A stretch of 64,000 bases of DNA from Glebionis coronaria (lineage: Eukaryota; Streptophyta; Magnoliopsida; Asterales; Asteraceae), in NCBI GenBank assembly GCA_025667525.1, contig CM046878.1:84774196-84838195 (forward strand), in the 5' to 3' direction. Under the pieces are notes generated by a model. The model made no database searches, was not told the DNA's origin, and saw only the letters and a list, made by a program, of their open reading frames with translations. Position 1 is the stretch's first letter. The number at the start of each line of letters is the position of its first letter. Positions 23,796 to 36,800 of this stretch are shown in pieces. Position numbers and translations under genes: made by a program.

Positions 23796-26700
23796 ATGGC
23801 TGCTTTACAAGTAATCTCTAAGCATAATTTCGTTGCGAATCTTGCTACGAATGATGACTCTTTTGGTTTCCATGAGATGCTTGGTTTCCTATCTCGAAGT
23901 CATATTCGCTCGCACTCACTGTAAGTCCAGTTGTCTCTATACCCATTGTTGAACAATTTTGGGATATTGCTGTGTTAGGTACTCGTTTTGATCAACCTTG
24001 CATTAAGGCTAGGGTGAATCATAGGAATATATATGTCACTGAGGTACTGCTACGAGCAAGTTTGAGACTTAATGACGAAAATGGACTTAGCATGCTTAAT
24101 AATACAGAGATTCATGATGGCCTTGCAGCCATGGGCTATGGAGGTGGTAGGGAAAGTCTTACTTTCTTTAAAGCGTTATTTTCACCTCAATGGAAATTGC
24201 TTTTTCATGCTATTATTCACTGTTTAAGTTCAAAAAGACATCTTTTGATCAAATACCTGCTGCATTGGCATCTGCTGGTATTTGTCTAGCAAATAACAGG
24301 GTTTTTAATTTTTCAAAATTAATTTTTGAAGGCATGACTAGGAATTTGGAAGGGACTAAGAAGTTTTTAATGTATCCTAGATTCATTCAAACTTTAGTTA
24401 GTGACCAAATACCTAACCTACCAGCATTAACTGATACATGGGATGTTCCTTCATTCACAAAGAGAACTTTCTCTTTCTTGACCAAACAAGGCAATGCCTT
24501 TACAGGAACAGTAACACCATTGTTTGCTCATATGTTAGCCCAACCTGCCAATCAAGAAGGTGAGGAACCTAGCAATGCTAGTACTTCTCAGCAGACTTCT
24601 TCTCACCAGAGCTCCCACTCTCTAGAAGATTCACAATATTCTTCTCACAATGTTGTTGTTCCACCAAACACTGATGAGATGATCCACACACCTGCTGCTT
24701 CTATTGCTGCTAGTGGTTCTGCACAAGCACAAGCACCAGAGGTGGTGGATGTTTCAAATTTAACTACTTTGTGTACAAGTTTGTTGCAACAGGTACAGGT
24801 GTTGCAGAAAGAAATGCTTGTTCAAGATAAGAAAATTGCTGAATTGGAAGCTAGCCTACTCAAGTTAAGGAACAAAGTGTCATCTTGGATGAGGCAATAT
24901 AGATCTGTTCAGACATCTGCAATCAGGAAGCAAAGGTTCAGAAACCACAAGAAAAGGCAGCTGAATGTAACCAAACAAGGGAGGAATAATGAAGAACAGG
25001 GAAGGAATAATGAAGAACAACCACCTTCTTCTGATAATCAAACAAGGATCTCTGGAAATGACATCAATTTTGAATTGGATGAAGATGTCATGGGGACTTA
25101 TAAAGATGGAACTGGTTTAGAGACTGGTGTGGATGGACCTTCAGGTATGGAGATTCAACAGTAAGACCCAGAACCTACTCCAGAGGAACCACAAGTTCAA
25201 GAACAAGTTCAAGAAAAGTTGGTAAATCAACCAGAGGAGCCACAAGTTGCAGAGACATTGGCAACTCAGCGAGAACCATCAGTTCAATCACCACTTCAAG
25301 CTAATTGGAGTGCTTTCTATGAGAAGTTGGAGGAAATTTCTAATCAGTTTCCTGATCCATCACCACAAAGCAATAAATCAGATAAGACTGAAGAAGTGCA
25401 AGTTGATATGATGGCTTCTATGGAAGAAAAAGTATATGGGGATACACAAGTGATTGAAGAAACAGGTGTGTCTAATACTGGTGAAGTCAACTTTGTTGAA
25501 GATCCAAGTACTGCTAAGCCAACTAAGCCGACTACAAGTACTGCTGACATTGTTGAAGACCCAAGTACTGCTAAGCCAATTACAAGTACCGTTGGTGATC
25601 ATCCTTCACTACAAAGTCAAATTTCTTTTGGAGAAAATGAGACTTTAGCCCAATTGCTGCTTGATTTAAAGAAGAATTTAGTTGAGAAGACTAAGCAAGC
25701 AGAAGTGGAGAAAAAGACACAACAAGAAGTTCTTGCCACAAAGGATCAAATTCAAGGTAAGAAAGTTCAAGCTTCACACCATACAAAAGGTATAGTCATT
25801 CAACAGTTAGCTAATGAAGAAGTAGCTGCCAAACTGAAGAAGAAGCTACCTAAGATAAATCTAAAGGATAAGGGGAAGAAGCAATTATTGTCAGAATCTG
25901 AAGATGAAAGTGATTCAGATGATGATATAAACAAAGTCATGTACATATTTAATCAAAAGACCATGATGAGGAATTTGCTTATAGAATGCAAGCAAAAATT
26001 CGTGAAAATGAATTGCAGGAAGAACTTGCAGCAAAGCAAGATTTGCTAGAAGCTAAAAGGATACAGCAAGAATGGAACATACAAGAGTATGACAGGATTC
26101 GAGCTGAGATACATGCTAGTGAGCTTCTTGCATACTCATTGATAGCTGAAGAGAGAGATGCATATGATGAAGAAGAGAAATAAAAATTGATTGATGATTT
26201 GGTAAAGGAGCAACAAAGATTCTTTGCTGAAAAGAGAAGGAAAGAAAAGATTAAGCCTCCAACTACTATGCAGATTAGAAATCAGATGATGAACTTTCTA
26301 AAGAAAGTAAAAGGATTTACTCATATTCAGCTGGTCAAGAAGAATTTTGAAGAAATCAAGACATTGTATGAGAAAAGTAAGAGGACTGAATTGAATTTTG
26401 TTGAGATTGGATCTGAAGCAGACAAGAAAGCTGTTGAAGAATTCAAGAAACATCTACAACAACAAGACAAGTTGGTAGTACTCCTAGAATTGAGCCAAGT
26501 ACTGTTGAACCTACAAGTACATCTCCACCTATCAAGACCACTTATGTGAGGAAGAATAGAAAGGAGAAAGTAAGTTCAAGGGAGGAAGTGACTGCTCAAA
26601 GAATGAATGCAGGAGTTGAAACTCATGGTATTGCTCAGACTGAAAATGTACAAGCAGTACATACACAGTCAACAGTACATACAACAGTACATACTGAGGA

Positions 26701-27415
26701 AACGATACATACAAGCTTGGAAGAGGGTTCAACAGAACTTGAGGGAATTTACAAGAGTGTTAAAAGGAAAAGATCAACAAAGCTAAAGAAGAAAGCTAAG
26801 AGAGCTAAAACTACAGCAGAAGATAGTGATGATGATGAGAGCTTAAGGAAGTACTTGAAGATTGTGAAATTTGAAGATCAATGTATTGATACAGAGATTT
26901 TTGGAAAAAGAGCATCTATTGTTAAGTGGATTTACTCTACAGATCAAGGACTTGAAGCTCATGGAATTCAGAGATCTGATAGCAAAACAAGAATATTTAG
27001 ACTTTTGGAAGATATTCTTCATATTCTTTGCAGACAAGATATTCAAGATCTTTTAAGGTTAGTTCAAGAAGCCAGTGCAGGTAAAACTGAAGTATCACTA
27101 TTATATAGGGAATTTCTCTTTATGTATGAGCCACACAACTGTGATCAAGAAATGTTGAAGGTATTAGAGGATCAAGTTCCTAGTTACTGGAGATATTACA
27201 GGTCATGTGGATTGCATATTTTGGATGTAGATGATGTTACATATTATATGTTGCAAGAGAAAACTTACCCCTTTCAAAGAAAATTGTTGGAAAGGATGTT
27301 AGAACAACAATTAGAAGTTACAGAAGAGTCTGATGATGCTTTGGAGTTGATCAGAATGGTTAAACAACAAATCAAGGATTTGAAAGACGAGGAAGAAGCT
27401 GAGAAAGAATCTTAA
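23796..27415 (+). pseudogene. Third ORF (aORF/env-like position) of the Sirevirus-like element, about 1,200 codons, broken
   Basis: Starts at ATG 23,796 (MAALQVISKHNFVANLAT) after a 400-bp AT-rich leader. The N-terminal 230 codons (for example LTFFKALFSPQWKLLFH, FNFSKLIFEGM, KFLMYPRFIQ) resemble, from memory, a retroelement protein common in Asteraceae annotations and often named 'synaptobrevin, longin-like'. A Ser/Gln-rich linker, a short coiled coil (LLQQVQVLQKEMLVQDKKIA), Glu/Lys-rich acidic and coiled-coil parts, and a 200-residue C-terminal domain follow. Frameshifts occur near 23,920, 24,230, 26,010 and 26,530, with in-frame stops at 25,162 and 26,181. No transmembrane segment or signal peptide is evident, so 'envelope' refers to position only. 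Function unknown. Confidence 0.75.
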
Positions 27416-27439
27416 GTGTTTGACTTTCAGTCACACTTC

Positions 27440-27795
27440 ATAAATGGTTCTCAGTTCACCATGTCTAACACACATAAGAACTGACTAGTCCATAAGTAAA
27501 CGGTTTGTGGTAAAGAATTATCAAATCCGTTGAAATCTGATAGTTTGCTAAAAACTATATGGTTCTAACTCACCTTGTTTCGAGACAAAGAGTTGGCTAG
27601 TCCTAGACAAACGGTACTAGGTAAAGACTTCATCAAATCCGTTGATGGTTGACAATTTACCAAAAATTGTAAGGTTTTCATTACACCTTATTCTTTGTGA
27701 ATAAAGTATTGGCTATTCCAGAGTGTACGGCTAACTGGTAAAGAATTTATCAAATCCGTTGATAGCTGGTGATTTGCTAAAGATCATGAGGCCAA
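27440..27795. repeat. Three tandem repeats of about 115 bp before the 3' LTR
   Basis: The block ATCAAATCCGTTGA recurs at about 27,520, 27,632 and 27,749. Each is followed by a GATAGTTTGCTAAAAACTAT-like inverted-repeat segment and preceded by GGTAAAGA. The array lies in the non-coding region between the third ORF and the polypurine tract. Confidence 0.75.
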
Positions 27796-28219
27796 TACAG
27801 ATTGGTGTTTGTTGTTAACTGTTTTATTTCAGGTATGAAGATTGCAGGCAAAGAAGTATTAAAAGATATAATACTTAGAAGGTTTTGTTATCATCAAATC
27901 AAGAGAAAGATTTATGATCAAAGAGTTCAAGGACTAAGCTCAAGAAGACAATAACTGATGCTGCAAAGATGAATGAATGTTTAGAAGACACAAGAAGATC
28001 ATAGTTTGAAGACAAAGATGATGCTTATAATGTTTGAATATTATCTTATCAGAAGAAGATCTACATTCAAAGTGTTTGGCTACATTCAGTTGGATACAAA
28101 TACAAATTGCCAAGTTCAATCCAAGGATGAAGGAAAGACTGTAGACATGTATTTTTAATACATCCAGTACAAGAGAAACAAGAAGACAACAAGTTATCAT
28201 TTCTTGTTTAGGGGAGGAT
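27796..28219 (+). other. 3' untranslated region and polypurine tract of the Copia element
   Basis: A-rich non-coding DNA with many AAGA motifs. It ends in GTTTAGGGGAGGAT at 28,206-28,219, directly before the LTR, which is the primer for plus-strand synthesis. Confidence 0.75.
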
Positions 28220-28725
28220 TGTTGGGAATTATTTGTTAAGTGTCAAGTATCGTTAGTATATTCTAAGTACTGTTAGTGTTATGTAAGTACCGTTAGTGTT
28301 AACGCGGTACATAGTAAGTACTGCTACTTATAAAGTAAGTACTGCTATATTGATTACGACGAATATATCTTTGTATAAGATATGTCATTGTTATAGTTAG
28401 AGTATATCTTATGTGATATACTTAAATAGTTAGAATATTGATAATATATCGTCTGTGATATAGTTATCTTTATAGAATATTCTAAGGTTTCTAGGGTTCC
28501 TTACTCTATAAAAGGAACATAGGTACAATGTCTTTCATGTACCTCATACAAGTCGATTAATAAGAGAATCGAATAGTTAAAAGTAATTTTGTTCTTCTGT
28601 GCTTTATAAGTTAGATTCCGCATAACTTATTTAGTGTTAGTAAGAGTGCTCAAAGTGTTTTAGTTTGATTACAAACTATTATACTAATTCTTAACAGAAT
28701 ATAGATCCAACCAAAGGGATCAACA
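28220..28725 (+). repeat. 3' LTR of the Sirevirus-like Copia element (506 bp)
   Basis: TGTTGGGAATTATT...GGGATCAACA. It has a TATAAAAGG promoter box (about 28,507) and several AAGTACYG repeats. It has the same length as the LTR at 60,949-61,454 and differs at roughly 14 positions by eye. GGCTA follows. Confidence 0.93.
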
Positions 28726-28730
28726 GGCTA

Positions 28731-31467
28731 CAAACGGGGAATCCTAATATAGGAAGAAAGATGTCCTTACTAAAGGACGGGATATTCATATGTTATGTCC
28801 ACTAAATGAAGACGAAAACGAACGTAAAAGATCTCCCCGACTTCACAATAGCTACATAATGAAGGGACATGAATAAGAGTCGGTCTTACTTATACATACT
28901 TGTTAATCAGTTTACTTGACGTGTTCATACTTATTATACTTGTTCTTGTCTTGTCTTATTATTTCATGTTTAAATCATGTGTTTCTTATAGTTTCATGTG
29001 TTTTAGATTCATGTATTTCATGTTTTAAGTGTTATATTACTTGTTATAACATAATGCGTAACTTCCTAAAAATACCAGGTTTCTATATATAGTAACTTTT
29101 CAAAAATAGCAGGTTTCCATATATAGTAACTTTCCGAAAATAGTAAGTTTCTAAAAATAGAAAGTTCCCATATTTAGCAAGTTTCTATAATAGCATGTTA
29201 CCATATTTAATATATTACCATAATAGCATGTTAGTGTGTTTCCATATTTATCATGTTGCCATAAATAATATAATTCCATAATTAACATGTTTCCATAATT
29301 AATCTTATGCTTATAATATATCATTTATAATTATATTATAAAGTTTAATAAATAATAAATACTTAGCTTAACTTATTATTATTAATTAATAATGTCATGT
29401 CATGTTACTATAAGTTTGATATTAATTAATAATATTTCATATTCCATGTTATTAAACTTTATCATAAAAGATACTAATTAATTAACATAAGTTTTAATTA
29501 ATTGAATCTATGTTCATGAATAATTAAATTATTAATTATTTTATCATAAGTTTATTTAAATAAATGTACATACATGTTATATCATAACTTTATTTAAATA
29601 AACATAAACTAAGTTTATTTTAATTAAACCCAAAATTAATTAATTCAATTTAGGGATGGCAAAAGCGCCCGAAACCGAAGGGGAAAACCGAAACCCGAAC
29701 CGGTTGGGTCGGGTTCGGAGTCGGGTTGGCGGGTTTGGATACGGGTTCGGGTTTTAATTTTCTTTCTTTTCGCGGGTACGGGTTCGGGTACCGGTTCTAC
29801 TAATACCCGCCCCGTTTACCCGTATCTGAATCCGTACCCGTTTACCCGAATCCGTACCCGCTTTTGTTGCTATTTTATATAAGCTCTAAATTTATGTGAA
29901 ATGATAGATGAAGATTATTGAACGAATTGAATGATCATATTAGTTACATTTTGTGTGTATTAACATGTTTGTGATAAAGTATATTTGTATTTTGTAATTT
30001 TAAAATAAAAACCATGATTTATTCGATATATTAAATCGCGTGAATAATACTAAAAAATATTTTTTTAATCTTCTAAACACATAAAATATATATTAGGATA
30101 TTTTGATAGTTTTCGAGTGGTTTTTCTTATGATTATACGCATAATAATGGCCAACGAAAATTTAATTGTGGATACCCGATACCCACGGATAAAATCCGAA
30201 AACCCGATGGGTAATTCTAATCGGGTACCCATCGGGTGATGGAGTGGATACAGGTACAAATATTATAAACGGGTACGGGTACGGGTTTACTAAAACCCGA
30301 CCCAAACCCGACCCGTTGCCATCCCTAATTCAATTAACTAATTAAATCATAACATAAACTAATTTTACATTCTGATTTAAGTACGCGTTCTTAAAAAATG
30401 TCAAGTTCCCGAGCCCCATCCCGAGACCCAGAAACCGAGCACCATAGCCCGAGGGCTGCGGCCTCGCTGTCGCGACTCATCCGAGCCACAAACACCTCAC
30501 TGAGAGCCAAAGCTCTCGGCTCACTACTGTGCCCAAACCAAACAGCCCCCAGCCCACGTTGTGGTTCCCCCTGCTTGCGTCTAATACCCACCGAGCACCC
30601 TTAGTGGGCCTCGGTTCCCACTGTAGGGCCAAGTTCCCGTTGTGGTTCTTGGTCCTTGCGGATGTCAATCACCACACCACCACCGCAAGCCATGGCTTGT
30701 GGCAGGTGGTTCATATCCAACGTCGACCCCCATTGGGGTTGCGGCTGTTGGTCACGCGACACCACCGAGACCCCTTGTGGTCTCAGTTGGCTACGATCGA
30801 GACAAATAAACACCCCAAACCATTATTTGTTTCTAAAACTTGTTAGATCTATGATTTATTTATATGTTCTTGCATTATTTTTAATGTTCATACATAAATT
30901 AGATAAAAACAAAAAGGATTTGAGTGATACCAAATGCGTGTGATAAAAGGGAATGAACACGAACACGTTACCACTATCAAAAACAAAATCAAACGATCGT
31001 CCTTGTGGTTTGATGTGGTTGCCGCGGCCAAGAAAGAACAAAGGAGAAGGAGAAGTGTTTTAGGGTTTTTAATCTTCTGTGATTTATGGTTTGATAATCC
31101 TTATTTTATGTAAATAAGGATTTAGTTAATTGGTTGGGCCTTTTGGCCCTTTTCTTGCTTGTTTGGACGACGGACCACACACACACATAGAACAATCCAT
31201 TTATTTTTCGTGATTTAAAATCTTAGGGTGTGTGTTCGTTAAATGTTCGTATTTTATAACTTGTATAGTTTAAGTATTATTTGTGAATACTTATCGTGCA
31301 TTTATAATCATATTTACATACGTAATACATACGATAATTAATTAATATACATATTGTTCGTATTAAATATTCGTGATACATGGCGTATATTAATTAATTA
31401 TAAAATTTAAATTTTACCATAATTTCGTGCATTTAATGATTTTAGGATTTTTAAAGCGGGTTTTACA
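28731..31467 (-). repeat. Probable outer part of a Gypsy LTR
   Basis: The minus strand starts TGTAAAACCCGC at 31,467, a Gypsy-like LTR start, and has a leader-like segment at about 31,020-31,080. No gene is convincing; the GC-rich stretch at 30,390-30,830 gives ORFs on both strands without recognisable products. It could be the missing half of the LTR at 60,022-60,943 (see findings). A hAT-type MITE lies inside. Confidence 0.45.
29651..30327. mobile_element. hAT-type MITE, 677 bp, perfect 8-bp TSD
   Basis: Terminal inverted repeats TAGGGATGGCAA and TTGCCATCCCTA. They are flanked by identical 8-bp duplications ATTCAATT (29,643-29,650 and 30,328-30,335). The 8-bp duplication and the TAGGGATGGCAA end are typical of the hAT superfamily. 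Inside are many CGGGTACGGGTT/ACCCGAACC subterminal repeats. No transposase is encoded, so it is non-autonomous. Confidence 0.93.
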
Positions 31468-33883
31468 AGTAGCCGTTGGCTACAAGTTTTTTCCAAAAAA
31501 ATTCAAATTTGTTTAAAAAAATAATATATCCGTTAAGGGGTGTTTGGTATGTTTTATTTGAATATGTGTTTTGTATGAAAAGGGGATGTTTTGTAAAATG
31601 GTAAACCAAACCACGCATGTGGCTGTGGCCATAACGTCTTCCACACAGCAAATGAGGGTGTGGTCACGCTAGCTAACGTCGGGGCACGACGTAACCATAC
31701 CGTGCCCTCTTAGTTGTCATATTTCATGCGTGGGTTTTATTATCTTCAACAAAAGCCACTCGTGGGTTATGGCTGGTGGATTTCCGAAAGGTAACAAATT
31801 CATTATCAGTGGGTTTTAAAAGTGGTGGGTTCCATTACTTTTTATTATTTTTTATTAAGGTTGTGAGTGTGAGATATATGGTGGAAATGAGTTTTTCTCC
31901 TTACATTATGTTTATTCACAATCCAACCTAACTCAATCTTTTATAAAAGTATTATTTTTTACTTTCTTTCACCTACACAATCAATATATATAACCAATTT
32001 TTACTTTTTTTACTATTTATCAACAATCCAACTTAATATATAATATTATTTTTCATACTAAATTTAATTACTTAAAAGTTTGATATAAAATTATACATAA
32101 AAATATTTACTTTATAAACATACTTTTATAAAATAACTGTTTAATTAAAAAATTATACATATATAATATACGAAATAAAGTATTTACTTTATAAATTTAT
32201 TTTTATAAATTAATTATATTAATGAAAAAAAATTTCAGTTCTTGAAAGCTATGAAAGCTAAATTAAACTCAACACCTAAAGTATTTTTATAAATTGGTTT
32301 CTTCATTTCTTTAAATGTAATAAACCCATGTTAACCTTTAATTAATTACTGTAGTTAAAAATGACGGCCATGACACAGAGAAAAGCCATACATATTTGAC
32401 TTCCAACTTATGTGTGCATGTATCGAGTCAATAGTCATACTACACAAAGAAAAAAAACAAACAAACAAAATTAAAGTAGATTAAAAAAAAATGTTCAAAG
32501 TTTGAAAGGCACGTAGCAGATTGGATGAGCAATCTTGTAGTCACCTATACGAACTGATCGTTTCAATTTTTCTTTTTATCTTGAGTTTTCTTTGTACTAT
32601 ATTAATTGTAAAATCAACGACCGATTGTGAATTTACCAATAAACATGGCGTATTTTTGAAAAGTGAGTTTACGATAGATAAGAAAAAAAAGTTATTTTTC
32701 TTTTTATCTTGAGTTTTCTTTGTACTATATTAATTATAAAATCAACGACCGATTGTGAATTTACCAATAAACATGGCGTATTTTTGAAAAGTGAGTTTAC
32801 GATAGATAAGAAAAAAAAGTTGAGTTGACGGTGGGTTTTTTCTCACCACTCAGCCTAATAGTATAGTAGTTGTTAGGTAATACCACTGTAAAAAAAAATT
32901 TATAACGTTAATCGCCGTTTAATCGTTAAAAGGTCATCGACCTTGTCGATTTATATAAAAAACGATTAATGATAGTTAAATGTAGTCAACGAAGGTAAAA
33001 AAAGGTCTAAGTTTATTTTCTCTATCCAAACGTACATGTTTAAAGATCTTCAATCCACCATGATGGTAACCATTGGGATAAGTTTCAATATATCTAGAGA
33101 GATTTTTTCTTCATCAGTGTCTTATATTATAACTTTATTTTTTGTCGTATACAGTGCAACAAGCTAGTGCGTTAAAAAACTATAGTGTATTTTTTTTACT
33201 AGCGTAATAGAGTCGACTACTTGACTAGCGTAAGGAAAATGGTTGCAAATTGATGGCCAAACATTCCCTAACAACCATTGTCAAACCTTGTTTGATAAAC
33301 ATCTTAGAATATTCAAAGAAGAAGTTGCGAATTACTGATTAGATAGCAACTGAGACCAAAGGTAACTTGATATTCTTGAAGAGGGAACCTTCAAAAGCCC
33401 AGTAGTTATCCACTAAAGAGAAGATTCGAGGCTTGCATACTGCATGATTAAATGTCACCACTATAAGCTCGAATCACTAATTACTAACTCGCTATTAAAA
33501 AAAAAAAATTCGTTTGTAAATATATCAAAGTTTAAAAATATATCCCCGGATAGTTTGAAGAAATATCTCTATCCAACTCTTTAAAATGTTAGAAAAAAGC
33601 CGTTGATGCAGTAAAGTTTGTGTTTCAGTAGACAATAACTGTAAAATAGACAATACTTGAATTTCAAGCTTTGTCGTCACACAAGTAATCCAAGGGTTGG
33701 AGACACAACTTAAAGTCGGAGCTCACTGGTTCAAATCCTGATGTCAGATTCTCTAATCATGATGATATCAATTATCATGCGATTAACTACTTTCTTCTTA
33801 GCTGCAATACTGGTAAGCTAGTATACATACAAAAGAATGAGATTTTTAATCTAGGCCTTGACTTCTGCAAATAATTAGGCCAC
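31468..33883. other. Intergenic DNA downstream of SEC31
   Basis: AT-rich and without a recognisable gene. It starts with a GTAGCCGTTGGCTAC inverted repeat (about 31,470-31,485). A 128-bp tandem duplication lies at 32,566-32,821. The SEC31 3' UTR should lie just below 33,884, but I cannot place its polyadenylation site. Confidence 0.5.
32566..32821. repeat. 128-bp tandem duplication
   Basis: 32,566-32,693 and 32,694-32,821 are nearly identical, with one difference seen (AATTGTAAAA against AATTATAAAA). It is intergenic. Apparent ORFs are repeat shadows. Confidence 0.9.
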
Positions 33884-36800
33884 TCACTGAGCATTCTGCC
33901 TGACCCTTATCATCCGTTTGAGGGTTGCTAAACAGAAACTACACTCGTCCCAGTACTTCGAGGCAAGATCCCCCTGTTGCATCACAAGAATAACGTTTAA
34001 TGACTTCGAGTACATTTTGAGTGGCACGAATAATTTTGAGTACCGGTGGCAAACTGGGTGGTTTGGGTAATATTTAGGCATAGGATGCCGGCCTGGTAGA
34101 GTTTGGTTGGTGCAAAAAAGTTGTTGTAAAAACTTCAAGTATATACACAAACAACGAAGATATATTACCGGGCATTACAGCATTATATACAAAGGGTTCT
34201 TTATGATACAATCTAATATTGATTTAAAGTTCAATTTTTTTTGCTTACAAGTCCAAATTATGTAACTCCGCTGCCAGCAGCTCTGCCCGACCCATTTTCT
34301 TATAGCTAACTTTTAGATTTTGCGTTTACCCATTATAGCTTAAACATAACCCAAATCGGCTCTTTCATAAGTTAATGGGTCAAAATCACAAGCATTAAAT
34401 TTGTGAGTCAGGTGATGGTACCTGGATCTTTAGGGCAGTAGGGAAGTCACGACGATCCAATGCGTGACTGAGCTGAACAAGCTTTTCAGCAGCACTTTTA
34501 GAAATATCACCATTGTTTAATTTAGCAAACAAAGCACCTATTTTCTTTGAGTTGTCATCGATCTCCCGCCTCTTCACTCCAACTGCATGGGAACCTCCCA
34601 TGGTTTCTGATGTCTCATTAAAGAGTCTAGCCAATGCTTCAATAACCGTCTTTTCCTGGGCTGGAAGAAAAGAAACATATAATGGTCTTTATTAGCCAAC
34701 GTCCAAACCATGGTGTTAGGGTTAAAATGGGCTCTCCGCCTTCTCATATCTTTAATCATATAAGATTTAACTATTAGGCCCTTACCTTTAGGTAGGCCAG
34801 AGATAAAATTCCCTCACACACCAAATTTGGATTTTAATTATTTAGGATGCACATACAAGAACACAAAGAGTAACAGTCCAAAGTAACTGCAACTTGATGT
34901 CAAACTTTATTGTATGCTTAATTCTTTCCATGAAAATTCTAAAGCAGATAAAGTGTTCTACACCAATATGCATAGACTTGCAACTCATTTGTCACGATAC
35001 AATCCCATATACATTTACTACTCATTCATTCATCTTCAGATCATTTAACTACTCATTTATAAGTTGTGTCAATTACGGTTACAAATATTAAAAACGATGA
35101 TCCAAATCTTTGAAATAAATGTATTAAAAGTTTGTATGCACTAAAAAAATAGTCCCCAATGCCATTTAACCTATATGTCCCCTTCCCCTTTATGCTAAAA
35201 TTTTAAGTTTGACCCGTTTTAGATAAAACACAAACTGCGCTTCCTAACAAGGATGAATGCAAGGGAAGAATAGTAACAACTATATACCAGGGACGTTTGA
35301 CACGTCAGCTGTCTGTAATGTTGGAGGAGAGGCTGCAGAAGGTGCTGGAGGTGTGGGTGTCACATCATGTGGTAACCCTATTGGGCATCTGGTAGGAACC
35401 AATGGAGGTGGGACAGGCCCTGGTGATGAAAACAAAAAATACTTGTATTACAATTTAAAGAAAAAAAAGGTCAAATAATAGTTGAATATAGATATGACCC
35501 AATGTTTAATAGAGCACTACCTTGTTCGGATAAGAGGGCTATTCGATCCCTTAATATCAAAAGCTCAAGAGACGCATTTTCGGTGTCCACTAGCTTCAAA
35601 TATTCCATAGCTATTGAAGGGAGTCCTGTACTTGCTAACATCTCAGCATATTTCTCAACAAGTTTACATAACGACGCACTTAATCTCTGTTGTCGCATTG
35701 CTAGAGCAAAGACCACGGTTTTCTCCATCAAATCCTGTACACCATTTAAAGTCAATTCACGAAAAAATAACATGTTTCTTTACTTCAATATTGTTTCCGG
35801 TTACCATTTATTTTACATTAGAAACTGGTTCTTACCTGAAGAAGATACACACAGGATTTACTCTCATGCCCAACTGTAACCTTCTTTGACCACATTTCTA
35901 CAGTTCTATCGATATTTCCGGAACATATATAACAAAGAGTCGCTCCTAATGTATTACCAGCAGCTACAAGTCTAGAAGCAAGGGTTTCACATAGTGAGGT
36001 CCATTCATCCTCGTGTGAGAACTGCCATTAGAGGTAAAAATAATTATCATCATCAGTTATGGTCATACAATAATCAACCGTCCTAACAAGTACAAATAAG
36101 ATATGACAATACTTTTGTAAAGCATAGAATCAGATTATCCATCTTTCTGCCTTCCAACGATAAGGATGTATTTGAACAAAATAATATATTTGCTTCTCGG
36201 GATAAACATGTTAATATATTTATTAGTGAAATATAACATGAATTGCAAGTCATCAGTCGTAGTTTTGGCAACTTACAGTGCAGATTAGAGCAAGAGTTTC
36301 TTTCCAAGATTTCAGGGGCCTGATAATTACTAGGCTAGCAAGGTCATTATTTGCCATTGCAGCAACAACCTGTACATCAGGAAATAATACGAATGAGAAA
36401 CTAAATCACTAAAATGGTGAGAACCACATAACATAAAAAACAAACATAGGTAAACAGAACCTGTCAGTATTTTAGACTAGATTAAGGGGGTGTTCGGGTG
36501 TCCTATATAAAACAGACAATCTGATTATGGCCATTAGTTTCTAGTGCTAAGATGAAGCGGTGCTGATTGTGATTATCTGATTATTTAGTAGTTATTTAAC
36601 CAGTCTTGGAGATTTTGTTGTTACCATACTGAAACAAAACTGCTTATTTAAGTGTGCCTAATTTCCTTTGTTTTTGGTGAACATCGGAAATTTTATGAGA
36701 ACCCAACAAAAGAGGAGATACGAAATACAGTTCTCCTTGTTTTTTACCCATTAGTACCTAAACATGATGATGAATTGATAGTTTATGTGGTAATTTGATC

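Larger units (their letters stand above)
19770..28725 (+). mobile_element. Sirevirus-like Copia retrotransposon, 3' part with LTR
   Basis: Plus-strand Copia body: protease, integrase, RT-RNase H, a long third ORF, a non-coding region, a polypurine tract and the 3' LTR. The gag-protease linker lies at 7,335-7,449 across the insertion; the 5' LTR and gag of this copy are not contiguous with it in the window. The third ORF after pol and the RT sequence (MGELTFFLGLQVKQ, HGYRRGTIDKTLF) point to the SIRE/Maximus lineage. GGCTA follows the LTR at 28,726-28,730. Confidence 0.85.

Noticed and set aside
30391..30846. GC-rich region with ORFs on both strands
   Set aside because: High GC alone removes stops; four overlapping frames are open, none resembles a known protein, and the region sits in a probable Gypsy LTR.
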